From Streptomyces sp. NRRL F-4489 (GTDB lineage Bacteria; Actinomycetota; Actinomycetes; Streptomycetales; Streptomycetaceae), in the NCBI RefSeq assembly GCF_001509485.1, contig NZ_LLZI01000225.1, forward strand, positions 1-58,876: a stretch of 58,876 bases of DNA. The letters are read 5' to 3'. The stretch's first letter is position 1. The number at the start of each line of letters is the position of its first letter. Below are positions 8,501 to 17,068 of the stretch, piece after piece. A program made the position numbers and the translations under genes. A model generated the notes under the pieces. That model was not told the DNA's origin and did no database searches. It worked only from the letters and a program-made list of their open reading frames with translations.

Positions 8501-10387
8501 GACGGTGGTGAGGTGTCCGAAGGCGTCGTAGCCGTAGGTGGCGAGGAGCTGGTCGCCGCCGTCGGGGGCGGCACCGGCCAGGTGGAGCGCGGTGATGCGG
8601 GCGCCCTCGGGGGTGCCGTCGCCGGTCCCGTCGGCGGCCCCGTAGCCGGTCCGCTCGGTCGTCAGCAGGAGGCGGTAGCCGCCGCTGCTGGTGATGGCCG
8701 TGGGGAGGCCGTCCTCGGTCCAGTCGAATGTGTGGTGGTTGCCGTGGCGGTCGGATATCTCGTCGAGGAGGGCGACGTTCTCGCTGTACGTGGTGAAGTA
8801 GCGGCGGACGCCGGTGACCGGGTCGACGAGGAAGTAGTCGCCGTCCGGGGTGCGGGAGAGCGGCGCGCCGTCGCCTTCGAGGGGGAGCGTGGGGACGCCG
8901 ACGGCGGGGTGCGGGTAGAGGAGGAAGTTGCCCTCCTCGCCTATGAGGATGACGCCCTCGGCGTCGATCTCCAGGCGCTGGTCGAGGGTGGACATCCACG
9001 TCCGGCCGAACCAGCGGCCGGTGCGGTACGACGACTCGAAGGTGCGGGTGAAGGAGAGCGGGAGGCTGCCGGGCAGGCTGACGTCCGTCTGCGGCAGGAT
9101 CATGCGGCCGGTGGCCATGTCGATGGGGTCGCTGCCGAACGTTTTGCACCAGCCGGTGCGCAGCCGGTCGCGGATCGTCCGCTGGCCGCCCTCCTTGACG
9201 GCGTTGCGCGCCGTTCCCTTGAGCGCGTCCTTCGCTCCAGTCTTCACCGCCGCCTTGGCAAGCCCGCCGGCTCCCTTGCTCCCGACGAGGTTCCCCAGAA
9301 GCGTTCCGTACGCCTCGGCCGGGTCGCTGCCCCAGCCGGAGCCGAGCATGCCCTTGGCCATCTCGACGGGGTGCAGGGCGGATCGGCCCAGCCCGAGGAG
9401 GGTGGTGGAGACGTTGCTCAAGTATTGGACGGGGTGGGTGAGGTTGTAGGGGTCCGCGGGGTTGACGGTGCGGGCGAGCTTCAGCGTCTCGATGCCCGCC
9501 TTGGCGATCCCGCCCGCCAGGTGCAGATGCTCGAGGGCGAATGCCTGGGCGCCGTCCTTCAGGCCCGCGCCCGCCAGGTCGGTGAACTGCGGCTTCTCGG
9601 GGGCGTGCGCCAGGGCGCCCTTGATGGCGTTGCGCGCCCGCTCGGCGGCCTCGTCGCGCTGGCTGCGGGCGCTTTTGACCATGTCCTGGGCGGCCTCGCG
9701 GCCCTCGGCGCCCGGGTCCACGAAATCGCCGGGCGGGGTGGGCTGCGGGCCGGGATCCTGGCCCTGATCGACCGCGGCTTGGTAGCGCTCGGCCTGCGCC
9801 ACATACGCGGTGGCCTGCGCTTTCCAGGTCTCCAGGGCGTTCTCTCGGTCCTCTTCCGCCCGGCGGTACTTCTCTATCGCCTCGGATGCCTGGCCCTGCG
9901 CCCAGGAGACCGTCTCCGCGTACCCCTTCAGGGCGTTGTAGGCGTCGTCGCAGGCGTCGGCGGCGTGCATCCACTGCTTGGGGTGCATATCGAACGCCTC
10001 GCGGAAGGCGTCGGCGGCCTTGCCGCTCCAGTGCTGGGCGGAGCCCAGTTTGCGCATCCCGTCGGCGACGCGGTTGAACGCCGCGGCGAAGTCCTTCAGG
10101 TGGGAGACGGTCTCGTTGAGCTTCTCGACGTCCCCGTGGATGATCTGGGTGGGGTCGTCGGTCTCGCCGAGCTGCCGTTCGTCGACGTGGGCGCCGAGCG
10201 CGCCGGCGAGCTTGTCACCGCCGGAGCGGACCGTTTCCGCGGCGCCGTCCGCGCCGATCGCCTCCAGGCCGTCGCCCAGCTTGTCGGCGCCGAACTCGAC
10301 CACCTCACCGGCACCGCGCTCCACGGCGTCCGTGACCGCGTCGATCCCGTCCGAGATCTTGTTGATGCCGTCCCCGAGCCAGTTCAC
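5528..10387 (-). CDS. Rhs/YD-repeat polymorphic toxin with HExxH C-terminal cassette
   Basis: 1619 residues. The N-terminal 270 residues are helical with a WSG (WxG-like) turn at 120-122, resembling type VII secretion targeting domains of actinobacterial polymorphic toxins. A DUF6531-like beta segment (FGSDPIDMATGRMIL, near 417) follows. Then come more than twenty YD repeats (TYDAAGN, TDPLGRTT types) that build the encapsulating shell. The Rhs core ends with YYEVETGRYISGDPLG and MDPLGL. The last 136 residues form the toxin cassette with VHEELHHRWW (HExxH at 1577-1581) and a later YEIVHRYMRMRGWE, suggesting a zinc-dependent hydrolase. The cassette and adjacent DNA are lower in GC than the repeats. 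The start overlaps the ESX-like gene by 4 bases. Confidence 0.88.
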   Translation of the reverse strand: MNWLGDGINKISDGIDAVTDAVERGAGEVVEFGADKLGDGLEAIGADGAAETVRSGGDKLAGALGAHVDERQLGETDDPTQIIHGDVEKLNETVSHLKDFAAAFNRVADGMRKLGSAQHWSGKAADAFREAFDMHPKQWMHAADACDDAYNALKGYAETVSWAQGQASEAIEKYRRAEEDRENALETWKAQATAYVAQAERYQAAVDQGQDPGPQPTPPGDFVDPGAEGREAAQDMVKSARSQRDEAAERARNAIKGALAHAPEKPQFTDLAGAGLKDGAQAFALEHLHLAGGIAKAGIETLKLARTVNPADPYNLTHPVQYLSNVSTTLLGLGRSALHPVEMAKGMLGSGWGSDPAEAYGTLLGNLVGSKGAGGLAKAAVKTGAKDALKGTARNAVKEGGQRTIRDRLRTGWCKTFGSDPIDMATGRMILPQTDVSLPGSLPLSFTRTFESSYRTGRWFGRTWMSTLDQRLEIDAEGVILIGEEGNFLLYPHPAVGVPTLPLEGDGAPLSRTPDGDYFLVDPVTGVRRYFTTYSENVALLDEISDRHGNHHTFDWTEDGLPTAITSSGGYRLLLTTERTGYGAADGTGDGTPEGARITALHLAGAAPDGGDQLLATYGYDAFGHLTTVTKPSCDRPLRFTYDDAGRITSWTDTNGSSYTYAYDEADRCVSQGGIAGHLRARYVWGDPDPETGLRTNRFYNSQDRLTTYQVNDRHQIVATTDPTGATTRTTRDTKHRVLSSTDPLGRTTHFAYDDAGRPVLATLPDGTTSTTTYDSHGNPRTVTGPDGATWTHTYDAHGHRVATTDPAGATTTYTHDPRGNLATVTDALGNTTRITCNAAGLPVAVTDPLGHTTHYARDAFGRTTSVTDPLGATTHLQWSTEGKLLSRTDPTGATETWTYDGEGNRLTHTDAVGQTTHFSYTHFDLLAARTDPDGARYEFAHDTELRLTQVTNPQGLTWNYSYDPAGHLISESDFDDRVLTYAYDAAGQLASRTNALGEVTTYTRDALGRITEKNAAGLITTYEHDSAGQLRQAANPDATVTYTRDALGRVLTETVNGRTMTFTYDVLGRRTSRTTPTGHHTTYTYDAAGNRTGMNIAGHPLTFAYDAAGQELTRTIDNSLHLTHTWDPTGRLTTQSLSAAPTTPTHTTDPTGTAQAGAHQILHRAYTYRPDGHLTALHDSHTGRRTFDLDPAGRVTAVHATDWTETYAYDAAGNQTYAAWPDCRPNPSARGTRTYEGARIVRAGRMRYQYDLLGRVTLRQMSRISRKPDTWRYAWNSEDRLTSVTTPDGSEWRYLYDPLGRRLAKQRLARSGATIAELIEFSWDGVTVTEQCSQKSGSLGRISLTWDYGGLIPLSQTERKFAPSHLSDGDAPLLAEARFFGVFTDLVGRPSELVDKTGNISWRSRADLWGAATWLESATAYTPLRFPGQYFDSETQLNYNLSRYYEVETGRYISGDPLGIIPSPNPTSYVANPVIQMDPLGLFSCESSKGRVDAEGKGSGKNIFASDLSHVTGDTARSRNRALESILKEDFHDLRLAFRPQYSPWAGHGISSHGRGTHIGPHSFDSRRNLRDTIVHEELHHRWWNRGLFQRHHPRDGTGTSQQFYEIVHRYMRMRGWE

Positions 10388-10995
10388 TTGTCGCTACCCC
10401 CGTGCCGCTGCCCCGGTCCCTCAAGCTCCGCCTCGGTCTCGGACGGGTCCTTGCCGCCGTTCATCAGGCGGTCCGGGACCGAGGTGACGTCGTGCCCGAA
10501 CTCCCGCGCGGCGTCGTAGGTCCGCTGGTAGGACTCGCGGGATGCCTGCGAATTCGGGTCCCAGTCCGGGGTGAAGGTGTTGCCGATGTCGTTCTTGATG
10601 CCGTTCCAGGACGTCCGGTGGAGTTCCTCCGCCGACTTGGTCGGGTCGCCGAGCGCGGCGTTCGCGGCCTGCTTGAGGATGTCGGAGCCGTACTGCTCCT
10701 GCTCGTAGTAGAGACCGGCGGTGATCCCCAGCCGCTTGGAGAAACCGTTGGCGTCCTGCATGAGGTGGTAGACGCCCCAGCCCCAGCGCTCGCAGAAGGA
10801 CGAGAAGATCTCGGCCAGACCGTCGTCCCCGCACTCGACGGCGTCCAGGGACAACCTGTCGAATCCGCGGCCGAGTTGGGCCTCGATATCGAAGCCCAGC
10901 TCCTTCAATTCGCTCGTCGCGGCTTTTATGCCTTTGGTGAGCTGTTCGAAAGCCTCCGGCTCCAGCTGGTAGCCGTTTCCTTCCATAAGGCCCAT
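10384..10995 (-). CDS. ESX/WXG-type helical partner of the Rhs toxin
   Basis: 203 largely helical residues. The N-terminal region (MEGNGYQLEPEAFEQLTKGIKAATSEL) and an internal WGWGVYHLMQDANGFSKRLG resemble the helical hairpins of type VII secretion substrates or chaperones. A hydrophilic tail (SWNGIKNDIGNTFTPDWDP) follows. The ATG at 10995 is chosen because AGGGGGAAC lies 4-5 bases before it; the frame extends 13 codons further upstream without family character. Its stop overlaps the Rhs start, implying the two are made together and that this protein helps export or fold the toxin. Confidence 0.65.
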   Translation of the reverse strand: MGLMEGNGYQLEPEAFEQLTKGIKAATSELKELGFDIEAQLGRGFDRLSLDAVECGDDGLAEIFSSFCERWGWGVYHLMQDANGFSKRLGITAGLYYEQEQYGSDILKQAANAALGDPTKSAEELHRTSWNGIKNDIGNTFTPDWDPNSQASRESYQRTYDAAREFGHDVTSVPDRLMNGGKDPSETEAELEGPGQRHGGSDK

Positions 10996-11005
10996 GACGT
11001 TCCCC

Positions 11006-11434
11006 CTAGACGTACGTGGTGCCCGGTCTGCCACCGTCAGGTGCGGCGCTGTCCGGTGTGCCGCGGTCCACCGCGACCCGGTCCGGGACTATTCCGGACA
11101 CCGGCGGGAAGAGCATGCCCTGCGCGCTGCCGGCGTCCAGGGCCACGCCCGTCGGGCCCTCGATGGCCGGGATCAGCACGTCAAGGACTCGGGCGCCGAG
11201 GACGGTGGCGTACTGCCAGTCCGACCCGGGCGCACTCCCCCGGTCCGCCGCGAAACGGGACAAGGCGTCCTCGTCGCTGAATGCGTAAAGCCACCGCATT
11301 CCGTCCAACTCGGAACTGAGAAAGGCGTCATCGGCGATCGGGAGTATCACGGCCGTGCGCCGGAATTCACCGATCAGTGCGGCTGGATTCGGCCGCCCCT
11401 CGTGGAACGCCGCTACCTCCTCCGCCAAAGGCAT
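11006..11434 (-). CDS. SseB-like N-terminal domain protein
   Basis: 142 residues: AEEVAAFHEGRPNPAALIGEFRRTAVILPI at the start, then MRWLYAFSDEDALSRFA, a pattern common in the SseB-type proteins that accompany ESX and polymorphic-toxin loci in Streptomyces. It ends with a disordered tail (DRGTPDSAAPDGGRPGT). Ribosome site GGGAGGGA sits about 6 bases before the ATG. It is the first gene of the minus-strand operon, only 10 bases from the ESX-like gene. Its exact role is not known; a chaperone or regulatory part in toxin deployment is inferred from context. Confidence 0.65.
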   Translation of the reverse strand: MPLAEEVAAFHEGRPNPAALIGEFRRTAVILPIADDAFLSSELDGMRWLYAFSDEDALSRFAADRGSAPGSDWQYATVLGARVLDVLIPAIEGPTGVALDAGSAQGMLFPPVSGIVPDRVAVDRGTPDSAAPDGGRPGTTYV

Positions 11435-11589
11435 GGCGAGTCCCTCCCCCCGTTACCGTCCTGCTCATAACCGACCTGATTTTGCCCTGCTCGTGGTGCT
11501 GGATCCACTGTGGCATACGGCACTGACAACGCCGCCGGGCGCCCGCGGACCTGCCCGGGTAATAAACCGGCTGGGAGTTACTTTTCCAT

Positions 11590-12213
11590 TCAAGCGCGTG
11601 GTGTCGGGTGCGGGCGGGCGAGCAAGGACTCGGCTGCGGCGCGGGCGGTGGTGGCGGCGTGCGGGGTGGCGGAGAGGGCGGCTTCGGTGATGGCGCCGTC
11701 GATCAGGAGGGCGAGCTGGGCGGCGAGTTGGGTGGGGTCGGGGTGGCCCAGGGGGCGGACGAGGTCGGTGAGGTAGGCGCGCAGGGCGCGTTTGTGGTCG
11801 CGGGCGGCGCGGGCGATATGCGGTGCGGTGGCGCCCAGTTCGCCGTAGGCGTTGAGGAAGGCGCAGCCGCGGTAGTCCGGGGTGGCGAACCAGGCGGCCA
11901 GCCAGTCGAAGACGGCGAGGACGCGGGCGGGGTCGGCCGGGTCGGTGGCGTCCTGCGGCGCGTGCGCGTCCACATGGGCGGCGAGGGCGGCGCGCCAGCG
12001 TGTGTCGCGGCGGTGCAAGTAGGCCGCGACGATGTCCTGTTTAGCGGGGAACGTTCCGTAGAGGCGCTTGAGGGAGACGCCGGCGGCGGCGCGGAGCTGG
12101 TCCATGCCGACGGCCTGGATGCCGCGTTCGTAGAAGAGCTTCTCGGCGGCGTCGAGGATGCGGGTGCGTATGTCCCGTGCGTCGGGGTTCGTGTCCGTGT
12201 CCGTGTCCGTCAC
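11590..12213 (-). CDS. TetR-family transcriptional repressor
   Basis: 207 residues. The N-terminal helix-turn-helix is clear: RTRILDAAEKLFYERGIQAVGMDQLRAAAGVSLKRLYGTFPAKQDIVAAYL, roughly residues 15-65. The ligand domain contains RGCAFLNAYGELG, a motif seen in TetR proteins sensing small electrophiles or disinfectant-like compounds. It is divergent from the NTF2-like gene, with two palindromes in between, so autoregulation and control of that neighbour are expected. The first codons are a GTGTCC triplet repeat giving a TDTDTDT start. Confidence 0.9.
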   Translation of the reverse strand: MTDTDTDTNPDARDIRTRILDAAEKLFYERGIQAVGMDQLRAAAGVSLKRLYGTFPAKQDIVAAYLHRRDTRWRAALAAHVDAHAPQDATDPADPARVLAVFDWLAAWFATPDYRGCAFLNAYGELGATAPHIARAARDHKRALRAYLTDLVRPLGHPDPTQLAAQLALLIDGAITEAALSATPHAATTARAAAESLLARPHPTPRA

Positions 12214-12231
12214 AGGGTGGGGCCTTCCGTG

Positions 12232-12284
12232 GAGAACGATCGTTCTCTAGGGTAGCGAGGCAGGGTGAGAGAACGGGCGTTCTC
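12232..12284. promoter_or_regulatory. Paired operators for the divergent TetR
   Basis: Two matched inverted repeats lie between tetR and the NTF2-like gene. At 12232-12247 is a perfect 16-base palindrome GAGAACGATCGTTCTC, and at 12269-12284 is GAGAACGGGCGTTCTC with 7-base perfect arms. They start 37 bases apart. The same arms recurring twice in a divergent promoter is the usual picture for TetR dimer binding. Confidence 0.75.
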
Positions 12285-12363
12285 CCGTTCTCCCGCTCTC
12301 GTCTCGTCGCATCGACCGTTTCTCGGCGCGTGCACCGCGCGTCCCGTAGTCAGGAGTTGTGCC

Positions 12364-12807
12364 ATGTCAGAGCCCCGGCCTCCGTTCCCGCCGTTCGACG
12401 AGCACAGTGCGCGGCAGAAGGTGCGGGCGGCGGAGGACGCCTGGAACACCCGGGATCCGGAACGTGTCGCGCTCGCGTACACCGAGGACTCGGTGTGGCG
12501 GAACCGGGACACGTTCCTCACCGGGCGCGCCGAGATCGTGGCGTTCCTGCGGCAGAAGTGGGCGCGGGAGCTGGACTACGCGCTGCGGAAGGAGCTGTGG
12601 GCGTACGCCGGGAACCGGATCGCGGTGCGGTTCGAGTACGAGAGCCGGGACGCGGCCGGGCAGTGGTGGCGGAGTTACGGCAACGAGCTGTGGGAGTTCG
12701 ATGAGTCGGGGCTGACGCGGCGGCGCGAGGCGGGGATCCACGACGTGCCGATCGGGCCGGAGGAGCGGCGCATCTTCGGGGCGCGGGGGGACTCAGCCGT
12801 CCAGTAG
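12364..12807 (+). CDS. NTF2-like / SnoaL-fold DUF1348-type protein
   Basis: 147 residues with the nuclear-transport-factor-2-like cone fold typical of DUF1348 proteins: [50 protein letters not shown] and [23 protein letters not shown]. No catalytic role is established for the family. It is divergent from tetR and carries the paired operators in its promoter, so it is probably an inducible detoxification or small-molecule-handling protein. The last 15 bases overlap the convergent XRE gene. Confidence 0.85.
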   Translation: MSEPRPPFPPFDEHSARQKVRAAEDAWNTRDPERVALAYTEDSVWRNRDTFLTGRAEIVAFLRQKWARELDYALRKELWAYAGNRIAVRFEYESRDAAGQWWRSYGNELWEFDESGLTRRREAGIHDVPIGPEERRIFGARGDSAVQ

Positions 12808-13614
12808 GAGGGGGAGTTTGCCGGCTGTCCCGGGGTCGGCGGGCATGCAGGCGAAGAGTTTGACGGTGGGGGCGTCCAGGGCCGCCAGCTTCACGTAGTC
12901 GAAGGTCAGGGCGCCGGCCCGGGGGTGGTGGAAGGTGCGCCGGGTGGTGGTGAGCGCGGCGAGGTGGTGGGCCTGCCACCAGGTGGCGAACTCCGGGCTG
13001 CGGGCGGCCAGTTCGCGGGTCAGGCGGTCGCGGCGCGGGTCGTCGAACCGCTCGCCGGCATCGGCCCGGAACTGGGCGACGAGGTCCCGGGCCTGCCCCT
13101 CCCAGTCGGCCAGCAGGGTCCGCATCACCGGGTCGGTGAAGACCAGCCAGAGGAGGTTGCGCTCGCCGGGAGCCAGATGGGCCGGGTCGCCGATCAGGCC
13201 GGCCTCGGCGCGGTTCCAGGCGACGAAGTCCCAGTTGGCGTCGAGGAGGTAGGCCGGGTGCGGGTCCAGCGCGTCCACGAGGCGCTGGAGGGCGGGGCCG
13301 GGGCCGGGGGCGGGCGGTTGCTCCGGGGGTCGTTCGCCGGCCAGCGCGTAGAGATGGCGCTGCTCCACGGAGCTGAGCATCAGGGCGCGCGCCAGGCTGG
13401 CCAGCACCTGGCGGCTGACGCCGATGTCGCGGGCCTGTTCGAGCCAGGTGTACCAGGTGACGCTGACACCGGAGAGCTGGGCGACCTCCTCGCGCCGCAG
13501 TCCGGGGGTCCGCCTACGGGGGCCGGGCAGGATGCCGGCTTCCTGGGGGGTGAGCCGCTCGCGGCGCGCCCGGAGGAACTCGGCGAGGGCGCGGCGCCGG
13601 TCCTGGTCGGCCAT
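12793..13614 (-). CDS. XRE-family regulator with MmyB-like ligand domain
   Basis: 273 residues. The N-terminal HTH contains [43 protein letters not shown], the hallmark opening of this large Streptomyces family. The C-terminal PAS-like domain shows [24 protein letters not shown] and later FDYVKL. The start at 13614 is set by GGGAGAG just upstream; the frame runs further up but is Arg-rich and unlikely. It is divergent from the MFS gene 103 bases away and probably regulates it in response to a bound lipid or drug. Confidence 0.88.
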   Translation of the reverse strand: MADQDRRRALAEFLRARRERLTPQEAGILPGPRRRTPGLRREEVAQLSGVSVTWYTWLEQARDIGVSRQVLASLARALMLSSVEQRHLYALAGERPPEQPPAPGPGPALQRLVDALDPHPAYLLDANWDFVAWNRAEAGLIGDPAHLAPGERNLLWLVFTDPVMRTLLADWEGQARDLVAQFRADAGERFDDPRRDRLTRELAARSPEFATWWQAHHLAALTTTRRTFHHPRAGALTFDYVKLAALDAPTVKLFACMPADPGTAGKLPLLLDG

Positions 13615-13717
13615 GGACTCTCCCGTGGACGCGGCCCGTGCGCGCGCTCGGTGGTAGCGGAAACACCAGCATAATCGGTCTCTGTACGGGCGTTCGGGGC
13701 TGCGCGAGCGTGGCCGC

Positions 13718-15256
13718 ATGGTTCAGAGATCCCGCTATTCCGGGGTGGAGCGGACCGCCGCGTCCCCCGCTGCCGGCGCCCGTTCCGCTCGTCCTCCTCT
13801 TCCCGGGCAGCCAGGTGCCCAGCCCCCTCGCCCCCCTCTTCCCGGTGGCGCGCCCGCCGCCCCCAGGGGCGCCCTCGCGCTCGTGCTCACCGGGGCGTTC
13901 ATGGCCGTCCTCGACACCTTTGTGGTGCTGGTGGCGGCGCCCGCCATCCAGGCGGACCTGCGCGCGTCGGACGCCGATGTCCAACTGGTGCTGGCCGGTT
14001 ACCAGCTGACGTACGCCATCGCCCTGATCAGCGGGGCGCGGCTCGGTGACCGGTTCGGGCGGAAGCGGCTGTTCCAGTACGGCATGGGGCTGTTCACCGT
14101 CGCGTCCGCGGGGTGTGCGCTGGCTCCCGGGGCGGGCGCGCTGATCGCCGCCCGGCTGGTGCAGGGGCTCGCCGCGGCGGCGATGTTCCCGCAGGTCCTG
14201 GCGCTGCTGCGGGTGCTGGTGCCGGAGGCGCGGCGGGCCCGGGCGTTCGGGGCGCTGGGCGCGGTCATCGGGGTCGCCGGGGCGGCCGGGCAGCTGCTCG
14301 GCGGCGTACTCGTCGCGGCGGACCTCTTCGGGTCGTCCTGGCGGCCGGTGTTCTGGATCAACGTGCCGGTGGGCGTGGCGGCGGTCGCGCTCACCGCCCG
14401 GTACGTGCCCGAGTCGCGCGCCCCGGAGGCGCAGCGGCCCGACCTGGCCGGCGCCGGGGTGCTGACCCTGGCGCTGGGCCTGCTGGTGGTGCCCCTGGTG
14501 GAGGGGCGGTCCGCGGGCTGGCCCTGGTGGACGTGGGCCGGGCTCGCCGCCACGGTGCCGGCGCTGGCGGCGTTCGTCCTCGTGGAGCGGCGGGTGGCGG
14601 CGGCCGGGCGGGAGCCGCTGGTGCGGCTGCGGCTGTTCGGGCACCGGCCGTTCGCGGTCGGGATGGCCCTGGTGCTGCTCGCCTACGCGGGCATCAACTC
14701 CTTCTTCCTGATCTTCTCGCTGACCCTCCAGGACGGGCTCGGGCAGGACGCGCTCGGTGCCGGGCTGTTCTACACGCCGTTCGCGGCGGTGTTTCTCGCC
14801 ACGAGCCTGCTGGCCGGGCGGCTGGCCCGGTACGGGCGGCGGGTCCTCCGGGCCGGCGCCCTGCTCGTCCTCCTCGGTTTCGGCTCGACCATCGCGCTGG
14901 CCACCGGGGCCGGGGCCGCGCTGACCCCCTGGGACCTGGTCCCGACCCTGGCCCTGGTAGGCGCCGGCAACGGCCTCCTGGTCACGCCCCTGCTGAACGC
15001 GGTCCTCGCCGCCGTCCGCCCCGAGGAGACCGGGATGGCGTCCGGGGTGCTGGCCACCGGGCAGCAGGTCGGCGGCGCGGTCGGGGTGGCCGTCGTCGGG
15101 GTCGTCTTCTACGGGGCGCTGGGCCCGGCCGCGCACCACGACGTCGCGGCCTACGGGCACGCGCTGACCCTGGCGCTGGCCGTGACGGGCGGGCTGGCCG
15201 CGCTGGTCTGGCTGCTGCTGGGGTCGCTCCCGGGTACGGCGGGCCGCCGTAAATGA
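13718..15256 (+). CDS. MFS drug exporter, DHA2 (EmrB/QacA) type
   Basis: 512 residues with about 14 hydrophobic helices after a Pro/Ala-rich 55-residue head. Motifs: ALVLTGAFMAVLDTFVVLVAAPAIQADL at the first helix, GARLGDRFGRKRLFQYG (motif A) and the VFWINVPVGVAAVAL segment typical of QacA-like pumps. It probably uses the proton gradient to expel drugs or metabolites. No strong ribosome site precedes the ATG at 13718, so a slightly later start is possible. It is paired with the divergent XRE regulator. Confidence 0.9.
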   Translation: MVQRSRYSGVERTAASPAAGARSARPPLPGQPGAQPPRPPLPGGAPAAPRGALALVLTGAFMAVLDTFVVLVAAPAIQADLRASDADVQLVLAGYQLTYAIALISGARLGDRFGRKRLFQYGMGLFTVASAGCALAPGAGALIAARLVQGLAAAAMFPQVLALLRVLVPEARRARAFGALGAVIGVAGAAGQLLGGVLVAADLFGSSWRPVFWINVPVGVAAVALTARYVPESRAPEAQRPDLAGAGVLTLALGLLVVPLVEGRSAGWPWWTWAGLAATVPALAAFVLVERRVAAAGREPLVRLRLFGHRPFAVGMALVLLAYAGINSFFLIFSLTLQDGLGQDALGAGLFYTPFAAVFLATSLLAGRLARYGRRVLRAGALLVLLGFGSTIALATGAGAALTPWDLVPTLALVGAGNGLLVTPLLNAVLAAVRPEETGMASGVLATGQQVGGAVGVAVVGVVFYGALGPAAHHDVAAYGHALTLALAVTGGLAALVWLLLGSLPGTAGRRK

Positions 15257-15466
15257 GCCGATGGCCCGATGAGCCGATGCGCCACGGGCGGGGCGCCCCC
15301 GGCGGCCCAGGCGGGGGCCGGCCCCGACGCCCGCCCCCTCCCGCGTCCCTCCTCAACCCCACCGACCCCACCAACCCCCCAACTCGCCGTCCTCCCGCCG
15401 TAGGCCCCCGGGCGCCGGAGCGCTATGGTCGGAATCCAGGAACGCGACGGGGGAAGGCAGCGGTCG

Positions 15467-15718
15467 ATGGCCCGGGATGACGCTGTGGTCGGCTGCACCG
15501 GTGTGCTGCTGATCGCCACGCGCGGCGCCGCCGGACCCGGTGAGGTCCTGGTGCGGATCCGGGGCGGTTCGGAGACCTTCCTGGCCTGGTCCGCCGAGCC
15601 CCTTCCGGTGGGGGCGACCGTGCTCGTGATCGACTCCCGGGGCACGCGTCAGGTCGACGTCATGGAGTGGGCTGATCCGTTGGACGCGCCGCCCGGCGAT
15701 GCCGGCGACGCCGGTTGA
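15467..15718 (+). CDS. Small NfeD-like OB-fold protein
   Basis: 83 residues with GCTGVLLIATRGAAGPGEVLVRI, LAWSAEPLPVGATVLVIDSRGTRQVDVMEW. This matches the short beta-barrel found at the end of NfeD proteins, which pair with SPFH/flotillin scaffolds. Stop and downstream start are 12 bases apart, an operon with the SPFH gene. The ATG at 15467 has GGGGGAAGG about 10 bases upstream; an in-frame ATG at 15425 is a weaker alternative. It lacks the membrane helices of full-length NfeD. Confidence 0.7.
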   Translation: MARDDAVVGCTGVLLIATRGAAGPGEVLVRIRGGSETFLAWSAEPLPVGATVLVIDSRGTRQVDVMEWADPLDAPPGDAGDAG

Positions 15719-15729
15719 GGAGACAGACG

Positions 15730-16935
15730 ATGTTCGGTTACCGCGTTCCCGCCCCCGATCAAGCCATGCTGATCTCGGGCGGCAGGCGTGGCCAAGGTGG
15801 CGCACCGTTCCGCGTGGTCACCGGCCATGGCAAGTTCGTCCTCCCGATCTTCCGCAAGGTCCGCTTCCTGACCCTGGCGATGTGCGAGGCGGAGGTCGCC
15901 GAGACGTGCGTGACCCGCCAGGGCATCGCGCTGACGGTCCGCGCGGTGATCGCGTTCAAGGTCGGCAACGACACCGAGAGCGTGGTCAACGCCGCGCAGC
16001 GGTTCCTCTCCGACCAGGACCAGATGTCGGTGCTGACCGGCCGGATCTTCGCCGGCCACCTGCGCTCGATCATCGGCTCGATGACGGTCGAGGAGATCGT
16101 CACCGAACGGCAGAAACTGGCCACCGAGGTGCTGGAGACCTCCAAGACCGAGATGGCCAAGATCGGCCTGATCGTGGACTCGCTCCAGATCCAGTCCATC
16201 GACGACGGCGACACCGGCTACATCGCGGCGATGTCCGCCCCGCACAAGGCCGCCATCCAGCGGCAGGCCCAGATCGCCCAGGCGCAGGCCACCCAGGCGG
16301 CCGTCGAGGCCCAGCAGGAGGCGGCCCGCAATCAGGCCGAGTACCAGCGGCAGACCGCGGTCGTGCAAGCCGAGTACTCCGCCGAGGTGGACCGCGCGCA
16401 GGCCCGCGCCGCCCAGGCCGGACCGCTCGCCCAGGCCCACGCCCAGCAGGAAGTGCTCGCCGCGCAGACCGAGTTGGCCGAGCGGCGGGCCCGGCTGCGC
16501 CAGCAGGAGCTGGTGGCCGAGGTGGTCAAACCCGCGGAGGCGGAGTCCGAGCGGATCCGGCTGCTGGCGCTGGCCGAGGCCGAGCGGATGAAGATCCAGG
16601 CCGAGGCGGCCGCCTCGTACGACCGGGTGGCGCTGGACCGGATGCTGATCGACCAGCTCCCGCAGATCGTCAAGGAGGCCGCGGCCGGCCTCTCCGGCGC
16701 GAACGTCAACGTGCTCAACGGCGCGGACGGCCTGGGCGAGATCGCCGCCGGCCTGGTCGGCCAGGGCCTGACCATCCTGGACTCCGTACGCCGCAACCTC
16801 GGCACGCCGCCCGCGCCCGGGTCCGCCTCCGCCGATGGCGCGAACGGCTCGTCCGGCGGGTCCGGGTCCGGTTCGCCGGCCGGCGGCAACGGCTCGGGGG
16901 GTACGGCCCGCGGCGGCCGCGTAGAGATCGAGTAA
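15730..16935 (+). CDS. SPFH/Band 7 (flotillin-like) protein
   Basis: 401 residues. A short N-terminal FGYRVPAPDQAMLISGG replaces the usual membrane hairpin. The SPFH domain spans roughly 12-180 with VVTGHGKFVLPIFRKVRFLTL, TRQGIALTVRAVIAFKV and IIGSMTVEEIVTERQ. It is followed by a long Ala/Gln/Glu-rich coiled coil (180-300) and a Gly/Ser tail. Flotillin-like proteins organise membrane microdomains. The ATG at 15730 follows GAGGAGA. The preceding NfeD-like gene supports the assignment. Confidence 0.9.
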   Translation: MFGYRVPAPDQAMLISGGRRGQGGAPFRVVTGHGKFVLPIFRKVRFLTLAMCEAEVAETCVTRQGIALTVRAVIAFKVGNDTESVVNAAQRFLSDQDQMSVLTGRIFAGHLRSIIGSMTVEEIVTERQKLATEVLETSKTEMAKIGLIVDSLQIQSIDDGDTGYIAAMSAPHKAAIQRQAQIAQAQATQAAVEAQQEAARNQAEYQRQTAVVQAEYSAEVDRAQARAAQAGPLAQAHAQQEVLAAQTELAERRARLRQQELVAEVVKPAEAESERIRLLALAEAERMKIQAEAAASYDRVALDRMLIDQLPQIVKEAAAGLSGANVNVLNGADGLGEIAAGLVGQGLTILDSVRRNLGTPPAPGSASADGANGSSGGSGSGSPAGGNGSGGTARGGRVEIE

Positions 16936-16961
16936 CGCGCAACCGGGGCGCGGCGGCCGGG

Positions 16962-17040
16962 CGTACGCCCCAGGGGCCGGGCCCCGGCCGTACGCCCCAG
17001 GGGCCGGGCCCCCGCGCGTACGCCCCCGGAGCCGGTCCGA
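16962..17040. repeat. Three tandem ~27-base GC repeats
   Basis: A unit beginning CGTACGCCCCAGGGGCCGGG starts at 16962, 16989 and (degenerate) 17017, spacing 27 and 28 bases. Each unit contains a small self-complementary core (CCCC AGGGG, GGGCCC). It lies between the SPFH stop and the convergent marR stop, where it could act in transcription termination. Confidence 0.6.
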
Positions 17041-17068
17041 AAGCCCAGGCCCCCGGACCCGGCCCCCA

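Noticed and set aside
7013..10519. A very long plus-strand open frame (over 1100 codons) opposite the Rhs gene
   Set aside because: It is the mirror of the GC-rich YD repeats. Its product is almost only Gly, Val and Ala with no domain, and the minus strand has clear Rhs motifs.
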